From a virus, in IMG/VR virus record IMGVR_UViG_3300035670_000150, positions 1 through 64,000 of that record: DNA of 64,000 nt; one strand, written 5' to 3'. Each line of letters starts with the position of its first letter. Within the stretch, counting starts at the first letter, position 1. Made by a program: the position numbers and the translations under genes. The notes under the pieces were generated by a model, which worked only from the letters and a program-made list of their open reading frames with translations, was not told the DNA's origin and searched no databases. Shown in pieces: positions 53,572-61,162 of the stretch.

Positions 53572-54114
53572 TTAAGCCATATCACTGGCTACGTGTTTAA
53601 AATCAATAGTGCCTTTTTCGTTGATATAACCAACGAATTCACCATCAAATCCCCCTATCTGTTCGAACGCTCTCATAAGAGCTTCATCTTCGATAGGTTC
53701 ATCTGAAATGAAGGCAACGAATCCATAGCCCACTATTCGGTTGGCTATGTGTGTGAAGGAGTAGAGATAGTCTCTGTGAGCTTCTTGGATGCTCTTGGTT
53801 ATGTCTTTGAACACCACAGGGGCAGACACACCTATATCAATACTTTTGAGCTTATTCTTGCCGTTTGGTTCTTTGATGCATACGCCTGCATAGATAGTCC
53901 AAGAATGTTTGCAATTGAACATCATATGCATGATGTCCTTCTTGTACATAGGAGGTACACCCTGTTCCATAAACAGCCCTGATTTAGTTTCATCAAGCAA
54001 GTTACAGGCAATGCCTATCTTTCTGAACCCCTGCTTAAACTTGGTTACTTCGAGATTGTGCTCAATGTTCAAGTTCTTCTTAGGGTTATATTTTTTGTTT
54101 CTTTTCTTGGTCAT
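53572..54114 (-). CDS. Unknown protein (180 aa)
   Basis: Basic N-terminus (TKKRNKKYNPKK), then mixed alpha-beta sequence with SWTIYAGVCIKEPNG, IDIGVSAPVVFKDITKSI and VGYGFVAFISDEPIE. The basic start may bind nucleic acid. AGAGATTCAAGCT precedes the ATG. It stands between a terminator and the gene at 52983, 19 bases apart. Not recognised. Confidence 0.66.
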   Translation of the reverse strand: MTKKRNKKYNPKKNLNIEHNLEVTKFKQGFRKIGIACNLLDETKSGLFMEQGVPPMYKKDIMHMMFNCKHSWTIYAGVCIKEPNGKNKLKSIDIGVSAPVVFKDITKSIQEAHRDYLYSFTHIANRIVGYGFVAFISDEPIEDEALMRAFEQIGGFDGEFVGYINEKGTIDFKHVASDMA

Positions 54115-54140
54115 AGCTTGAATCTCTGTTACACGATAAT

Positions 54141-54168
54141 AAAAAAAGCCCCTAAGTAGAGGCTTTTT
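54141..54168 (-). terminator. Terminator with AGCCTCTA-type stem
   Basis: AAAAAGCC(C)CTA / TA(G)AGGCTTTTT, nearly symmetrical, gives a T-run of seven on the minus strand. It separates the TraR-like gene from the 180-residue gene. Confidence 0.88.
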
Positions 54169-54183
54169 GTGTTACCTAATAAA

Positions 54184-54387
54184 TTAGAGTTTTCTTTTCT
54201 TCAATAACTCATAATCATTTGAGCATTCAATATCACAAAATAGTTTGTCTTTGTCCACCTTTTCTAAGCAGTAATGGCATACCCCAATTTTGAGTAATTT
54301 GGTAGCAGTGCTATTACGTGCATTAGTAATGGCAGTATCCAAAGAAAACATTTCTTGCCTGCTGGCTGCATCGATTATATCAGGCAT
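54184..54387 (-). CDS. Small TraR/DksA-like zinc-finger protein
   Basis: 67 residues from MPDIIDAA; AAGGGACGCT sits before this ATG, while the longer frame starts at TTG inside a terminator. DIIDAASRQEMF then CHYCLEKVDKDKLFCDIEC gives four zinc-site cysteines, in the TraR/DksA pattern. TraR-type proteins bind the RNA polymerase secondary channel and change promoter choice. The family call is from the cysteine spacing and the N-terminal acidic turn, so moderate. Confidence 0.65.
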   Translation of the reverse strand: MPDIIDAASRQEMFSLDTAITNARNSTATKLLKIGVCHYCLEKVDKDKLFCDIECSNDYELLKKRKL

Positions 54388-54403
54388 AGCGTCCCTTAAA
54401 AGC

Positions 54404-54432
54404 AAGCCCCTAGTGGTGTTACCTAGAGGCTT
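54404..54432 (-). terminator. Terminator between dUTPase and TraR-like genes
   Basis: AAGCCTCTAG / CTAGGGGCTT with a 9-base loop, followed on the minus strand by GCTTTTAAGGG. The tail contains the ribosome site of the TraR-like gene. Confidence 0.75.
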
Positions 54433-54443
54433 ATAAGTGGTTG

Positions 54444-54917
54444 TTAAACAGTACCTGTAGAATTGAAGCCCTGTTCGTTACGTTCGGTTTCTTCGTTGAA
54501 ATCTTCAACAGTTTCGAATTCGACAGGGATAACGGGCAAGAACAAGAGTTGGGCAATACGGTCGCCATTATGCACTACTTGCTGAACACTGCCACGGTTC
54601 ATCAGGCTGACTTTTATTTCGCCTTGGTAGTCAGAGTCAATCAAGCCAACGCTGTTACCTAGCACTAAGCCTTGCTTATGTCCTAAGCCGCTACGTGGGA
54701 TTAACACGGCACAGACTTCAGGGTCTTGGATATGGATGGCAATGCCTGTTTCGATGAGCAGAGGAGGGGTGTTAGGTTCGAGAGTAACATACCCTTCAGG
54801 AATGACAGCACGGATGTCAATACCTGCTGAACCTTCAGTACCTCGGGTGAGAGGTAAAGGTTCGTGCGTTTCGGCATCGACTAGGCAGTTAGGTAAAAAT
54901 TTCAATTTCACTTTCAT
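54444..54917 (-). CDS. dut: dUTP diphosphatase
   Basis: Hydrolyses dUTP to dUMP, keeping uracil out of DNA and feeding thymidylate synthesis. 157 residues, usual size for the trimeric enzyme. All five motifs are seen: AGIDIRA (31-37), PRSGLG (74-79), GLIDSDYQGE (91-100), GDRIAQL (118-124) and the C-terminal QGFNSTG (149-155), where Asn stands in place of the usual Gly. AAGGAAAACGTT precedes the ATG. Terminators lie on both sides. Confidence 0.95.
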   Translation of the reverse strand: MKVKLKFLPNCLVDAETHEPLPLTRGTEGSAGIDIRAVIPEGYVTLEPNTPPLLIETGIAIHIQDPEVCAVLIPRSGLGHKQGLVLGNSVGLIDSDYQGEIKVSLMNRGSVQQVVHNGDRIAQLLFLPVIPVEFETVEDFNEETERNEQGFNSTGTV

Positions 54918-54973
54918 AACGTTTTCCTTTTGCGAGGATTAATAACCAACAATGGTATAGCATAATAATGAAA

Positions 54974-55012
54974 AAGCCCCTAACGGCAATTGGAATAGAC
55001 GTTAGAGGCTTA
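54974..55012 (-). terminator. Terminator upstream of dut
   Basis: A 12-bp stem AAGCCTCTAACG / CGTTAGGGGCTT (one wobble) with a 15-base loop, followed on the minus strand by TTTCATTATT. It ends the HTH-protein transcript. Confidence 0.88.
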
Positions 55013-55055
55013 GGGCAGATGCTTCCCAACAAAGTACCCTTAAATAAGTGTATTT

Positions 55056-55457
55056 TTAATTTAAATCGGTAGCAATACCTTTATAGACATATATCGAATC
55101 TTTGATACGTATCACAGGTGGAGTAGGTGTATTTAATTGCATGAAACGAGTAAGCGTATTTCGAGTCATGCCTGTAATCTTGGCAACCTTTGTTTGGTTG
55201 CCATACGTTTTAATAAGCATCCCATCCAGATTATCAGTAATGACATGACTGAATGCAGGGTTTGTCAACATGGAATTAACTAAAGCCAGTCCAGCATTAG
55301 TAGTTAACCCTTCTACTTGGGTAATCCATTTAGCAGGGTCAAAAATAGTGTTTTTACGAAGAGTCCAATTACCTTTTGGTAATTGAATAATTCTGACATG
55401 CTTTATGTCATATTTAAGAAAAACCAAATCGAGGATGATTTTTACTTGGAGATTCAT
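55056..55457 (-). CDS. HTH DNA-binding protein, Fis-type helix-turn-helix
   Basis: 133 residues. Near 88-108, YGNQTKVAKITGMTRNTLTR fits a helix-turn-helix of the Fis/HTH_8 kind. The N-terminal part is strand-rich, LDLVFLKYDIKHVRII. The start has AAGGAGCTATA. It overlaps the DUF4326 stop by 1 base. Probably a phage transcription regulator; target unknown. Confidence 0.72.
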   Translation of the reverse strand: MNLQVKIILDLVFLKYDIKHVRIIQLPKGNWTLRKNTIFDPAKWITQVEGLTTNAGLALVNSMLTNPAFSHVITDNLDGMLIKTYGNQTKVAKITGMTRNTLTRFMQLNTPTPPVIRIKDSIYVYKGIATDLN

Positions 55458-55843
55458 TATAGCTCCTTGAATAACGGTTTCCCGTTTACTCTATCTTCTA
55501 AATAGGCTGCAATGGTTTCACCATGGCATTGGTTAGGGGCACAGTAACAACACAAGTGAAGTTCTCCTTCAGCTTCCAGCCTCTCGGCCAAGCTATCTAG
55601 TAGATTCATTACGGTTACTTTTCGAATATCGTTTTTGCCTTCTATGATGGAATGAAACAGCTTATGATATTCCTCACAAGCCTCTTTCCTAGAGGCTACT
55701 TTAGTGATGCCCTTAAAGGAACTTTCAATATGGCTGAAAGGGTTTCCTAAAATAGTTCCCCTGCCGATGTACACAGCATCTCGGGGAATAGCATCACGAT
55801 GTTTGTTCAGTAGAATCACTTTCTTCATTTTGTTTAGTCTCAT
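55457..55843 (-). CDS. DUF4326 protein
   Basis: 128 residues. DAVYIGRGTILGNPFSHI, the middle AC-E-EYHKLFHS and LCCYCAPNQCHGETIAAYL match the DUF4326 family (PF14216), whose members often occur in phages. Function not established; the fold is thought to bind nucleotides. The start is uncertain: no normal ribosome site precedes either ATG (55843 or 55828), and the candidate promoter motif ends just before 55843. Confidence 0.72.
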   Translation of the reverse strand: MRLNKMKKVILLNKHRDAIPRDAVYIGRGTILGNPFSHIESSFKGITKVASRKEACEEYHKLFHSIIEGKNDIRKVTVMNLLDSLAERLEAEGELHLCCYCAPNQCHGETIAAYLEDRVNGKPLFKEL

Positions 55844-55869
55844 GTCAAAGACACCAAAAAAAGAAAGTG
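55844..55869 (-). promoter_or_regulatory. Candidate promoter motif, copy E
   Basis: Minus-strand sequence CTTTCTTTTTTTGGTGTC, then TTTGAC, directly before the DUF4326 gene. It is one of five related intergenic sites (see finding). Confidence 0.5.
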
Positions 55870-55870
55870 A

Positions 55871-56257
55871 TTACACTTTTTTTCTCGGGGCATTTTTAAT
55901 GCTGTAACAAGTATCTGAAATGATGCTCAATCTCTCAGCCCGTAGATTACAGATAATGCTATGTACGGTGCTTCTAGCTATCCCAAACTCTTTAACTAAA
56001 GCGTTGGTTGATACCTGTTGTCCTGATACCAGCAGCTTTTTGATATGGTCTTTCAACGTAGTGCAGTTACCATAACCAAGGGCTGAGAATTGATAGTGAC
56101 CTCGTTTGTGCCTACGCACAACCTCACTTGTACGAAGTATGTACCGTACTTGGTTCTTGGTTCCAAATACACCCATTTCGGTTAAGTCCGTTAGGGTGTA
56201 TGTTAGATACCAGTTGTTTTGTAGGAACTTTTCCAGAGGAGTTAGTTCTCTACTCAT
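55871..56257 (-). CDS. HTH protein (128 aa)
   Basis: C-terminal half shows STNALVKEFGIARSTVHSII, a helix-turn-helix, followed by LRAERLSI as in a winged helix. The N-terminal half, FLQNNWYLTYTLTDLTE, YILRTSEVVRRHKRGHYQF, could form a second HTH. ATG overlaps the upstream stop in TAATG; GGATATAACC precedes. Probable transcription regulator. Confidence 0.72.
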   Translation of the reverse strand: MSRELTPLEKFLQNNWYLTYTLTDLTEMGVFGTKNQVRYILRTSEVVRRHKRGHYQFSALGYGNCTTLKDHIKKLLVSGQQVSTNALVKEFGIARSTVHSIICNLRAERLSIISDTCYSIKNAPRKKV

Positions 56258-57528
56258 TAGGTTATATCCTTATTAATGGTCTGAAACCCTTCTCCTTGAG
56301 AATCTTTCCCAATTGCTATAGCGGTAGAAATATATGGGGATGAAGGGGTAGGGTTATACATATCCCATTGAGGTTTTTTGGCTTCTTGTTTTGTATTAGG
56401 TATAAATTCGAACCAGTAACGGGTATAAATCTCTTCCCAATCTAACTGGTCTTTTGGAATAAAGGCCAAGCTAGGCAATACTTCAGTTACTAACTTTTCA
56501 TCTTTGAGTTCCAGTGTTGTCCATTCTTCAGTAGGGTTATTTTCTAATGCAAAATGGAGTGCCATTTTAACTCGTTTAGTGACAAACATGCAGTTATCCA
56601 TATCTTTATCGTAATTAAATAGATAGGATTTAAGGCCATATGTTTGTTGGTTATTTATGCATAGTGGGTGAAAGGGAGCATCCTGTTCTTTGATAGCAGA
56701 GATAGCTGTTCTTTCTGGGGCAGTAATTTTAATAGATTCACTATCCACATTTCTGCCTGTGAGTGCTAAGGTGTAGACACCATTCCAGTAATCGTAACCT
56801 TGTGGGCTTTTAGACCAAGGGAAAGCATCCCTTAATGGTTTGTCTGCACAAAGAGTTAACCCACTGCCTACACTACACGAAGCTAGTAAAATATAAAATA
56901 ATTGTAGCTCTGCTCTGTTCACACCTAGCACAGGGATTATTTCCTGTAGCATGGGCATATTTTCAATACACTCATAAATCGTGTTTCCATTTAGGTTATG
57001 GATAAACTGATGAAACTCTTGGGGTGCAGGTGATTTCATTTTTGTGAATTCCTTACTTTGTAGGAATGATACTAATTCATTTGCTGCTTTATCAATGAAA
57101 GCCATCCATTGGTCGTATGTTTTGGGTTGTGTATTAAATGTGAATTGGGCTACTGCTGAACGGGCGTAGTTACAGGCCAATGATTCATTAGCTTTTATTA
57201 ATTGATTATACCCTTGCTCACGGGCTTTACGGATTATGTAAGCTTCTTCTCTGCTTAGTTGATGATATTGCAGCGGTGCTCTTACGGTAGGCAAAGAAGA
57301 CACTAATGGATTAGTATCAAAATTTCCCAAAAGTCTACGTTCTAAAGCAGCATAATCTTCTCCTATCTGCTCTTGTAGATGTTTCAATATAGAGTCACTA
57401 AAAAGGGTTTTATTAGGTGCCGCCCAGTCAGGGAGTATCCCTAGTTCCCTATCCTCCTTTATGCGTTGTGTAGCTGTTTTTGCATATTCTTGCTTAGAGG
57501 GTATTTTATCTGAATCGAAATTAGCCAT
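56257..57528 (-). CDS. Unknown protein (423 aa)
   Basis: Start moved seven codons in: AAGGAGG lies 8 bases before this ATG, while the longer frame begins with GTG. Long, helical, with CADKPLRDAFPWSKSPQG and YDYWNGVY, the latter resembling the W-S-x-T/S-x-E/Q-G-x-x-(F/Y)-W site seen in many small phage proteins. No catalytic motif. Ends in the HTH start (TAATG). Confidence 0.68.
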   Translation of the reverse strand: MANFDSDKIPSKQEYAKTATQRIKEDRELGILPDWAAPNKTLFSDSILKHLQEQIGEDYAALERRLLGNFDTNPLVSSLPTVRAPLQYHQLSREEAYIIRKAREQGYNQLIKANESLACNYARSAVAQFTFNTQPKTYDQWMAFIDKAANELVSFLQSKEFTKMKSPAPQEFHQFIHNLNGNTIYECIENMPMLQEIIPVLGVNRAELQLFYILLASCSVGSGLTLCADKPLRDAFPWSKSPQGYDYWNGVYTLALTGRNVDSESIKITAPERTAISAIKEQDAPFHPLCINNQQTYGLKSYLFNYDKDMDNCMFVTKRVKMALHFALENNPTEEWTTLELKDEKLVTEVLPSLAFIPKDQLDWEEIYTRYWFEFIPNTKQEAKKPQWDMYNPTPSSPYISTAIAIGKDSQGEGFQTINKDIT

Positions 57529-57529
57529 T

Positions 57530-57754
57530 TTAGCAGCCTCCTTTATCACTTGGTTTGCCTATCTGCCTCCTTGCACGTTCAGCAGTTTTGGTGCCTTTAA
57601 TCACTCGTAGAGTGTGGTTACCTCTATCCCACTCGCAGTAGACAATATCCCCTTTGAGGTCATCGACTTTTTCGTTGAGGGAATAGAGGTCATGCTTGAT
57701 ATTGATGCACATCAGGAGCACTATCAGGATGCATCCTAAGAAGAGTTCTTTCAT
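57530..57754 (-). CDS. Small membrane-anchored protein (74 aa)
   Basis: One N-terminal transmembrane helix (residues 3-18, ELFLGCILIVLLMCI) then a soluble basic part (LRVIKGTKTAERARRQIG). AAGGGGTGAATC precedes the ATG. It ends 1 base from the next gene's start. Role unknown; early phage membrane proteins of this type are common. Confidence 0.66.
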   Translation of the reverse strand: MKELFLGCILIVLLMCINIKHDLYSLNEKVDDLKGDIVYCEWDRGNHTLRVIKGTKTAERARRQIGKPSDKGGC

Positions 57755-57774
57755 GATTCACCCCTTGGCTTAGG

Positions 57775-58326
57775 CTAAAGCATAACAGTCATGTAAGGCT
57801 TATTGGCTAGCAGCAGTACACGATTGTTTTCATATTGCCAGACTGATAGATTACCAATTTTGAAGTGAGCCAAAGGGGATTGGTTGAGTACTTCATATAA
57901 TGGTTTTCTTTCTAATGGGGCACCGTAAATGCTCTCTATGGCCTTCACAATTTCGAGTACTGAGTACTCAATACCATTGGCAGGCTTAGCGGTTTTTAAC
58001 GCATTGTAAGCACGCTCAATGATTTCAGGGATACAGCCTATAGCTTCTTTGGTAGCCTTGGTAACATAGGCTGGATGGTTATGGGGATTGAGGACAATTT
58101 CCATAGTGAGTTTCTCTTCATCAAGAATTTGAATAGTGTTATTGGTGAATACCCAATAGTGCCCTCTTTCATCTTGGCAAATTGTAGTGTTATTGGGTAA
58201 TGGGGCTGCTGTTAGAAAGGAGTAAGTAACCCCTTTCGTAAAGGTAACGTTTTCTGCGTCTCTTTTATTAGCAAACCCATGAAAAGGTTTAAATACAACG
58301 TCTTCTAGTGGAGTGAGTTTAATCAT
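57775..58326 (-). CDS. Unknown protein (183 aa)
   Basis: Not recognised. Alpha-beta with a strand-rich first half (GHYWVFTNNTIQILDEE) and a helical second half. Its ATG shares ATGA with the stop of the small broken gene at 58323-58428. The C-terminus closes with VLLLANKPYMTVML. Function unknown. Confidence 0.66.
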   Translation of the reverse strand: MIKLTPLEDVVFKPFHGFANKRDAENVTFTKGVTYSFLTAAPLPNNTTICQDERGHYWVFTNNTIQILDEEKLTMEIVLNPHNHPAYVTKATKEAIGCIPEIIERAYNALKTAKPANGIEYSVLEIVKAIESIYGAPLERKPLYEVLNQSPLAHFKIGNLSVWQYENNRVLLLANKPYMTVML

Positions 58327-58428
58327 TTAATTTCTGCCCATTTAATGGTGAATTCTTTTCCATACTCGTTTATTTCTTTACGAGTAATGGTGAAGATGCT
58401 GGCATCTGACAAGGTATAACGAATTCAT
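58323..58428 (-). pseudogene. Small gene broken by one extra base
   Basis: An ATG that overlaps the preceding TGA (ATGA) follows AGAGGAACACCG, a good ribosome site. Reading ATG then skipping one A gives M-I-R-Y-T-L-S-D-A-S and ends EYGKEF-TIKWAEIK, 34 residues, finishing in an ATGA overlap with the next gene. As written, the frame shifts after codon 1. Either a one-base insertion or a sequencing error. Confidence 0.62.
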
Positions 58429-58664
58429 TCGGTGTTCCTCTGCTTAGGCATTTTGATAAACCGATAACCAATGTAAGCATAGAGTAGTCGGGATTTTCCC
58501 TTATCATCTATGATATTTATCATTGGTTCCATTGATGCAATAAGACCTAATTGTACTTCGAGTACGGTATAGACCTTATTAGGTGTAAGGTCATTTATTG
58601 CAGGGTTGGAGGATGCATATAAAAGTTCATCCCCCACTTCTACGTAAGCTTGGCTATTACTCAT
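58425..58664 (-). CDS. Small beta-rich protein (79 aa)
   Basis: VEVGDELLYA, DLTPNKVYTVLEVQLG, MINIIDDKGKSRLLYAY reads as a small barrel like phage SH3-type or KOW-like proteins, common in early regions. AAGGAACTATC precedes the ATG. It ends in the ATGA that opens the broken small gene. No function known. Confidence 0.68.
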   Translation of the reverse strand: MSNSQAYVEVGDELLYASSNPAINDLTPNKVYTVLEVQLGLIASMEPMINIIDDKGKSRLLYAYIGYRFIKMPKQRNTE

Positions 58665-58676
58665 GATAGTTCCTTA

Positions 58677-59126
58677 TTAGAGCCAGTAGTCTTTAGTAAC
58701 TATTTTGGCTTTTTTGCAGGCAATGGCATCTTCTACGAATAGGTTCATGCCGTAGTCATGGAAGACTATACGACCGTCAAGCCAGCCAATGTTTTCTAGC
58801 TTGAGGTCAGTGACAAAACTAGGAACCACTGTAGGCGCTTCAGAGGGTCTTACAGGGCTTGTTTTAGCCATGATAAGGTATCTACCACAGCCACTGATTT
58901 CTATGCATGGAGCGAACCATTGCTTAGCTATACGGGCGAATTCAGAATTGATTTCTAATCTCTCCCACGTTGAGAATTCAATGATGTTAGCTTCGATGCC
59001 TCGAAAGCTTTTAGCTACCTTGAGCACATGATTAGAGTTGGGTGCCCAATGATATACATCACGGGAAAACCCGCTTCCTATCTTGGCACCTACTACCATA
59101 TCGGCAATACCTTCGAATTGACTCAT
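58677..59126 (-). CDS. Minimal protein-kinase-like protein (149 aa)
   Basis: GSGFSRDVY (17-25) for the glycine loop, VLKV with Lys36, Glu50 as a candidate helix-C acid, DLKLEN (107-112) for the catalytic loop and HDYG with Asp124 for the metal site: a full set of kinase motifs in the right order. Almost no C-lobe follows. Related small phage proteins have been called kinases or pseudokinases. The catalytic Asp, Lys and Asn are kept, so activity is possible. The ATG overlaps the upstream stop (ATGA). Confidence 0.72.
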   Translation of the reverse strand: MSQFEGIADMVVGAKIGSGFSRDVYHWAPNSNHVLKVAKSFRGIEANIIEFSTWERLEINSEFARIAKQWFAPCIEISGCGRYLIMAKTSPVRPSEAPTVVPSFVTDLKLENIGWLDGRIVFHDYGMNLFVEDAIACKKAKIVTKDYWL

Positions 59127-59623
59127 TTTACTTTACCGAATTTAGGGTAAGAGAGCAGTGTCATGCGGATGAATGGAGTACCGTCCCTGCTGAGCATAAT
59201 TACTGAGTTGGTGCTATCAAATACCCAATGCTTGCTTGTACAGAACTGCATGAAGGATTGTTTGCCTTGGGGCAAGCTCATCCATACCCCATTGGTTTGG
59301 ACGCTAATGACTTTACGTTCAATGGACTGGCTATCACTAAATGCCCATGGCATATCTTCAACGAGGATTTCACATAACCAAACAGACTCAAGCATTAGAG
59401 CACGTTTGAGTTCAAGCATGTTGGATATAGGGTAATCTGCTTCTTCATCTAGGGAGATAGATTGGATGAAAGTATTCAATGCTTCAGAGGTAGTCTTAGC
59501 ATGTTCCATAATCTTCTCTGCTTCCGTTGGTTGGTAAAATCCAGCAGAAGCTTCATCAATTTTTGCAGCCACATGGGCATTGATTAAAGCACGTAATTCG
59601 TTCACTTTGCGTTTGTTTAGCAT
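59123..59623 (-). CDS. Unknown protein before the kinase-like gene (166 aa)
   Basis: Helical N-terminus (KVNELRALINAHVAAKIDEA) and strand-rich C-terminus (KHWVFDSTNSVIMLSRDGTPFI). Not recognised. First gene of the middle transcript after the terminator at 59798; two candidate promoter motifs are upstream. GAGAG is about 9 bases before the ATG. Confidence 0.66.
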   Translation of the reverse strand: MLNKRKVNELRALINAHVAAKIDEASAGFYQPTEAEKIMEHAKTTSEALNTFIQSISLDEEADYPISNMLELKRALMLESVWLCEILVEDMPWAFSDSQSIERKVISVQTNGVWMSLPQGKQSFMQFCTSKHWVFDSTNSVIMLSRDGTPFIRMTLLSYPKFGKVK

Positions 59624-59651
59624 GGTAATACTCTCTATATGGTAGGTGGCG

Positions 59652-59670
59652 AAAAACCACGAAAAAAGGG
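59652..59670 (-). promoter_or_regulatory. Candidate promoter motif, copy C
   Basis: Minus strand CCCTTTTTTCGTGGTTTTTC, about 30 bases before the gene at 59623. Member of the five-copy family. An inverted repeat ACGATA / TATCGT (59671-59696) lies directly upstream. Confidence 0.5.
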
Positions 59671-59762
59671 ACGATAACCTATAGACGAACTATCGTACAC
59701 TTTTTGTTAATTTGGAATTTCAGTATATGGTAAGATTCCTCAAAGTAATCTCGAAAAATACT

Positions 59763-59784
59763 TCAAAAACACCAAAAGAAAAGC
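59763..59784 (-). promoter_or_regulatory. Candidate promoter motif, copy D
   Basis: Minus strand CGCTTTTCTTTTGGTGTTTT, just after the terminator of the RNAP2 gene. Member of the five-copy family. Confidence 0.5.
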
Positions 59785-59797
59785 GTTATAAAGTAAA

Positions 59798-59826
59798 AAA
59801 TCCTCCCTCATTTAGAGGGAGGATTT
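59798..59826 (-). terminator. Terminator after RNAP2
   Basis: A perfect 12-bp stem AAATCCTCCCTC / GAGGGAGGATTT with a 5-base loop, followed on the minus strand by TTTACTTT. It closes the early transcript and separates it from the middle genes. Confidence 0.92.
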
Positions 59827-59860
59827 CTATTCTAGTGTAAAACTGAGTTTTTACTAAGTA

Positions 59861-61120
59861 TTAGTTGATAGCATACTTGTTGTTAATGATTTGTGAATAT
59901 ATTTTAGGGTCAACAGGGTCTAACTGGCTGGTGTAATCTATACCTGTTAAGGATTCGATTATTTTGAACAGCCATACGCCTTTGTAGATACTGCCGAGCA
60001 CATTGTTGTAATGAGTCTTCAAGGTATTTACGTGGTTTGCCTTGGCACCGAAGCCATCATGGATAAGCTTCAGTTGGCATGGAGCACGCTTAAGGGATTG
60101 CTTGATAATCAAGGCCAAGGATATTAGATAGTCCTTGTCAATCCCATGCATACCACCACGGGTAACACATTCAGCACCCTTAATTGATACCATGCCAAAC
60201 TTTTCAGAGAGTTCAGCAAGGTGTCGTAGTTCCAAGTTAGTGCTGGTTTGGGACTCACCTTTGAGATAGGCATTGATACTGTCCAAAGCGTTCTGTAACG
60301 CTTCAGGATTGTAGTCACAACGCGCATTAGTCTCACGTAGTACATAGGCATCCAATGAATGTGTTACCCTTGCAGCTAAGCATTTAGTGCCGTGTTCCCC
60401 TACTTCTTTGGTTCCGATTTCCTTGTACTGGTAGGTGAATCGTTGACCATTGAAGTAGAAGGTTTCTGCACGACTGCAAATCACTCTAATCAGCACGTTA
60501 TGCCCATCAGGCATCACATAATGGTATTCTGTGGCTGCTGGGTTCCACGCACCAATTAGGATGTTTTTGATGATTTCAGCACGCTTAACGGTGTTGTAAT
60601 ACGCTTCAGTGAATGCCTTCATATCATCCCCGAATACCATTGCAGGGACTTTAGCTGAGCCATAGATATAAGGCACTGTAGCTTTCTTGACTTGGGTTCG
60701 GGATAAGGCGGATTGGATTGCAGGATTTTGTTTCATCCAATCGTAGATACGCTTATACAGGTCAGGTACTTTGTCACCTATAGCCCCTGTATTTGTCATA
60801 CCTATGATACAACGAGTAGCCACTGAGAGTAGCTGACAGCCTGAGCTAGCTGTATCCAGTTCGATGTAATGGCCTGTTGGATTACCATTGCAAATATCCC
60901 ATACGTTAAGTAAGGATGCAGTGAATAATTCAGGCTCATCGGCATTCTTAATGAGGGCATTAAACTTAGCTGATAAGTCCATAAGTCCTTTACAGGATTT
61001 AATGTCAGCAAGTAAACTTCTGCCCCAATCTAAACGTTCATCAAATTCCTTTTTATCTAGTCCATAGTTGTTAGCTAAGTCAATGAGTGACCATTGAGCA
61101 GGAGTATATAAATCTTTCAT
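59861..61120 (-). CDS. RNA polymerase II large subunit, RNAP2 (N4 gp16-like)
   Basis: 419 residues (N4: 404). With RNAP1 it forms a T7-like enzyme that transcribes middle genes. Motif A IELDTASSG (Asp89), motif B RTQVKKATVPYIYG (Arg141, Lys145, Tyr153, Gly154) and motif C LIHDGFG (His354, Asp355) are all present. GAAGGTATCCGT precedes the ATG. It lies 42 bases downstream of the RNAP1 gene and before a strong terminator. Confidence 0.92.
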   Translation of the reverse strand: MKDLYTPAQWSLIDLANNYGLDKKEFDERLDWGRSLLADIKSCKGLMDLSAKFNALIKNADEPELFTASLLNVWDICNGNPTGHYIELDTASSGCQLLSVATRCIIGMTNTGAIGDKVPDLYKRIYDWMKQNPAIQSALSRTQVKKATVPYIYGSAKVPAMVFGDDMKAFTEAYYNTVKRAEIIKNILIGAWNPAATEYHYVMPDGHNVLIRVICSRAETFYFNGQRFTYQYKEIGTKEVGEHGTKCLAARVTHSLDAYVLRETNARCDYNPEALQNALDSINAYLKGESQTSTNLELRHLAELSEKFGMVSIKGAECVTRGGMHGIDKDYLISLALIIKQSLKRAPCQLKLIHDGFGAKANHVNTLKTHYNNVLGSIYKGVWLFKIIESLTGIDYTSQLDPVDPKIYSQIINNKYAIN

Positions 61121-61162
61121 ACGGATACCTTCATTCTTTAAGTTGGGAAGACTTAATATTGA

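Noticed and set aside
53553-53585. Earlier start for the 189-residue gene
   Set aside because: The upstream ATG overlaps the previous gene and lacks a ribosome site, while the chosen ATG has AAGAGG at good spacing.
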